From: Cylindrodendrum hubeiense
Taxonomy: Eukaryota; Ascomycota; Sordariomycetes; Hypocreales; Nectriaceae
NCBI GenBank assembly: GCA_014621425.1
Contig: JAANBB010000357.1
Span: 1-42,681, forward strand
Length of the DNA: 42,681 nucleotides
Reading direction: 5' to 3'
In this document: piece after piece, positions 40,327 to 42,681 of the stretch
Position numbering within the stretch: the first letter of the stretch is position 1
Layout: each line of letters opens with the position of its first letter
Position numbers and translations under genes: made by a program
Notes under the pieces: generated by a model
What the model saw: the letters and a program-made list of their open reading frames with translations, nothing else
What the model was told of the DNA's origin: nothing
The model's database searches: none

Positions 40327-42200
40327 TCATCGCTTTATACCCATGGCCGACGGAAGGATTCGGGCCTTATCATCTGACTTGATCTCAACGCCAAGTTGCT
40401 CTGCAACACAGCTCTTTGAAATATCTTTGCCCATGTACTTGGCCAAGATGGTATCAAAGTCTGTCTCTCCCACCACGGGCCCAGTGCCGGAGCATTTGGC
40501 CTTCTTGGTGAGTTCTGAACAAAGACCGTCGAGGTCGAATTCCCCAGTCTGGGCCTTTGGACAGGCTTGAAGCTTCTCCCTGTTAAAATGGTTAGGATTG
40601 TCGCACATGGACGAGTTTTTCTTGACATACCAGAGTTCATTGCAGTTCATGCTCGACTTCTTGAGAGGTTCATCATCCATGTCTTGCTGAGCATCAATCT
40701 CGTCGATGAGGTTCTTCTTGTGGGCGGGTGCATTCTTGGCAACGTTGGGGCTAGGAGCCACATTGTAGGGCGTGAAAAAGTCTGTATCAATGGCGTCGTT
40801 GAAGAAGTCATCAAATGATGGGTTTGACAAGACATTCTCCTGGGGCTCGCGGTAGTCGCCGAAGAGCTGGGGGTCGAACTGGCCACCATTCTGCTGAGCG
40901 AGCCAGTCAAAGTTGGTGCTGCTCAAGTCGACATTGGAGAACCGTGAGACGGGCTCACCGTTGGAGACGGAGGGATGCTCCTCGCCAATGGTGGTGAGAG
41001 TCTCGACAGGCTTGAAGCCCATGGGGGACTGTGTAAAGGGCTCCGGGGATGTACCGCAGGAAGAACTGGGGCCTGTATTGGAGTGAGACGATGCTGACGG
41101 GGAGCTTGTCGCGCCACCGACACTGTAGTTGCCAGAATCGAGGCTTCCCCGTGACATGTTTGTGGCTGAACTTGACATGGACGGACTGAAGACACCAGAG
41201 AACTTCGAGAGGTCATCCTTGTACTGCGCCTGAGGGGAATTGTTGCCGTTGGTCAGACCGTTGGACGTCGTCGTGGCTGAGACCTGCTGATGTGGGCTGG
41301 TGGGCTGCGAGCTAGGTTTCTGCGTCTTGTTGACTGAAGGAGGCCCAGGCAGCATGCCGAACTTGGGAAACTCGAACTGGAAGTTGACATCGCTCAGGTT
41401 GTTGACTGCGGCATTGCCGAAGGGGACCTTCTCACGGGGAATGGCCTTGGGATTTGTCATCAGAGTGACTCGCGACTTGTACTGATTGAGTTCAGATGTC
41501 ATCCGATCAACCTGGGCACGCAGCCGGCCGTTCTCGTGGTTGGCAGCCTCAGAGGCCTTCTCCAGCTCCTCAACCTTGGTTTCGAGGTCCTTGAGGTGTC
41601 TTTCCTTGCGCTCTCTGAAGGCGCGCTGAGCTGCACGATTTTGGGCCTTGCGCTTCTGCAATGCGGATTAGTAAGTGAGACAGAATGAATTTATATTAGC
41701 TGGGACAGAAGGAGGCATACCGAACTCGGCTCCGAGGTGAGGGGCTTGCGGCCAGGCTTCTTGGGCACTTTCTCGGTGCTCTCACGGCGCTTGGGGTCGT
41801 TTCCGGGGCTGTCCTCATCGTCCTCGTCATCGGGATGACTGCGCTTCTCATTGCCCTCATTCTCTGTAGAGTCGGACCTCGCGGTCTCGGCGGTAGGGAT
41901 ATCTCCGATCATCTTGGCCCGATCCTCGGCGGCAGCGAAAGAGAAATCGAAGCTGGAGTCGCCAAAGTCGTAGTCGTAGTTGTCGAGATAGGGACTCTCC
42001 TGATAGGCGTGCTGAGCAGACTTGGACTGAACGGGAGAATTGTCAAAGGAAGTCGGCGAGAGGGACATGGCATTAGCAGCGGGCGATGCAGAGGCCTGCT
42101 GCTGCTTGTTGGAGTTGAGAGCGGCGAAAAGAAGGCCCTGCTGTTGCGGGGTCAAGAGGAAGTTTGGTGGCAAGGTGCCGCCAGGGCCTGTAGAAGCCAT
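40327..42200 (-). CDS. yap1: Yap1/AP-1-like bZIP oxidative-stress transcription factor
   Basis: The gene is predicted as complement(join(40327..40579, 40631..41655, 41721..42200)), 585 residues. It is the ascomycete Yap1/NapA-type regulator, exported from the nucleus in reduced form and retained after oxidation of C-terminal cysteines, where it induces antioxidant genes. The N-terminus NFLLTPQQQGLLFAALNSNKQ is family-typical. The basic region KRKAQNRAAQRAFRERKERHL (from 161) with the Yap-type NxxAQxxFR is followed by a leucine zipper. The first intron (65 bp) lies immediately before KRKAQ. The second, 51 bp, GTATGT...AACAG, is a multiple of three without a stop and easily missed. Removing it gives NCNELWEKLQACPKAQ, the conserved sequence ahead of the cysteine-rich domain (LCSELTKKAKCS...SKSC). 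An Asn/Ser-rich middle contains FDPQLFGDYREPQENVL. Convergent with the kinase gene. Confidence 0.93.
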
Positions 42201-42681
42201 CGTGAACGATTTAAACGGCGGGGAGTGCTAGCGGTGACGATGCGAGGGAAGTCGCGGTACGTGGCGAGAAGGAGAGAGGAGTGAGATGGCGAGGGCGAGG
42301 GCAGGATATCAAAGCAAGCTCTCTGCCGTCCGGAGGCTCGGAGGAGGGGGCAAAGAGCCTGAGATGCGGCGACGTCGGAGTGGGCGGGCGCCGGAAGGGT
42401 GGCGGGAAGACCGAAAACCGAAGCGCAGGAACGTCAGAAACGTCAGAAACGTGCGCGGGTTCAAACGAGAATCGTGAGTCCCAAGGGGACGATGAATGGG
42501 TCAAGAAGCAGAACGCAGGGTCCGGCGACGCGAGTGGGATTGGTGATGTCAAGAGGCCAAGTTGGATGATGAAATGGTTGCGATTGCCTGGGTCAGGCGG
42601 GATTGAGCGAGCCCCAGGTGAGTTTGGCAGGCGGCGGGGGGGTTGCGTTTCCCAGCGGGCAGCGGGCAGCGGGCAGCGGGC
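42201..42681. promoter_or_regulatory. Promoter / 5' leader of the AP-1-like gene
   Basis: The sequence upstream of the minus-strand bZIP start is purine-rich on the plus strand, meaning pyrimidine-rich on the coding strand, as usual for fungal leaders. A 9-bp direct repeat (CGTCAGAAA, about 42431-42449) and a terminal array of GCAGCGG heptamers are present. The window ends inside the heptamer array, so the promoter is incomplete. Confidence 0.5.
42653..42681. repeat. Heptamer repeat GCAGCGG at window end
   Basis: About four copies of a 7-bp GCAGCGG unit run into the end of the window, so the array may be longer. Confidence 0.85.

Noticed and set aside
1..42681. CRISPR array, rRNA genes, functional tRNA genes
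   Set aside because: No spaced repeats of CRISPR type, no rRNA-like blocks, and no cloverleaf found by eye; the organism is a fungus.

Overview
The window is from a filamentous ascomycete, most likely a Sordariomycete and possibly Hypocreales. The evidence is short GT-AG introns (51-254 bp), GC-rich coding exons, recognisable Pezizomycotina regulators (an AcuK/Ert1-type Zn2Cys6 factor and a Yap1/AP-1-type bZIP), and transposons riddled with C-to-T / G-to-A changes typical of repeat-induced point mutation (RIP).

The left 17.5 kb is a transposon graveyard with at least three elements of different mutational age. (1) About 540-5350 (+) is an extremely AT-rich Ty3/gypsy chromovirus relic with reverse transcriptase, RNase H, integrase and chromodomain still readable through the stops. 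(2) 6773-12259 (-) is a much better preserved Tad1-like LINE: ORF1 with zinc knuckles, then ORF2 with AP endonuclease, reverse transcriptase and RNase H, carrying stops, frameshifts and lost catalytic aspartates. (3) 12712-17543 is a 4.8-kb element bounded by perfect 56-bp terminal inverted repeats. It contains a RIP-riddled DDE integrase-like transposase on the minus strand, an unrecognised convergent plus-strand gene, a Cys-containing ORF and a tRNA-like hairpin. I consider this third element the most interesting object here.

The right 25 kb is ordinary gene space, though gene-poor. In order: acuK/ert1-like gluconeogenesis regulator (20201-22439, +); riboflavin kinase (22939-23588, -), with an apparent 1-nt insertion; Fmp52-like mitochondrial NAD(P)-binding protein (25331-26083, -), divergent from a small RING-finger protein (26980-27667, +); a small conserved protein with a probable mitochondrial presequence (28408-28800, -); a 7.7-kb stretch with no gene I can support; a YANK/STK32-type AGC kinase with seven exons (36470-38735, +); and a Yap1-type oxidative-stress bZIP factor with three exons (40327-42200, -).

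There is no operon-like logic. The genes are independent housekeeping and regulatory loci: carbon metabolism, flavin cofactor synthesis, mitochondrial proteins, signalling and redox response. No rRNA gene, functional tRNA gene or CRISPR array was seen. Exon boundaries were placed by eye from GT/AG sites and reading-frame continuity.
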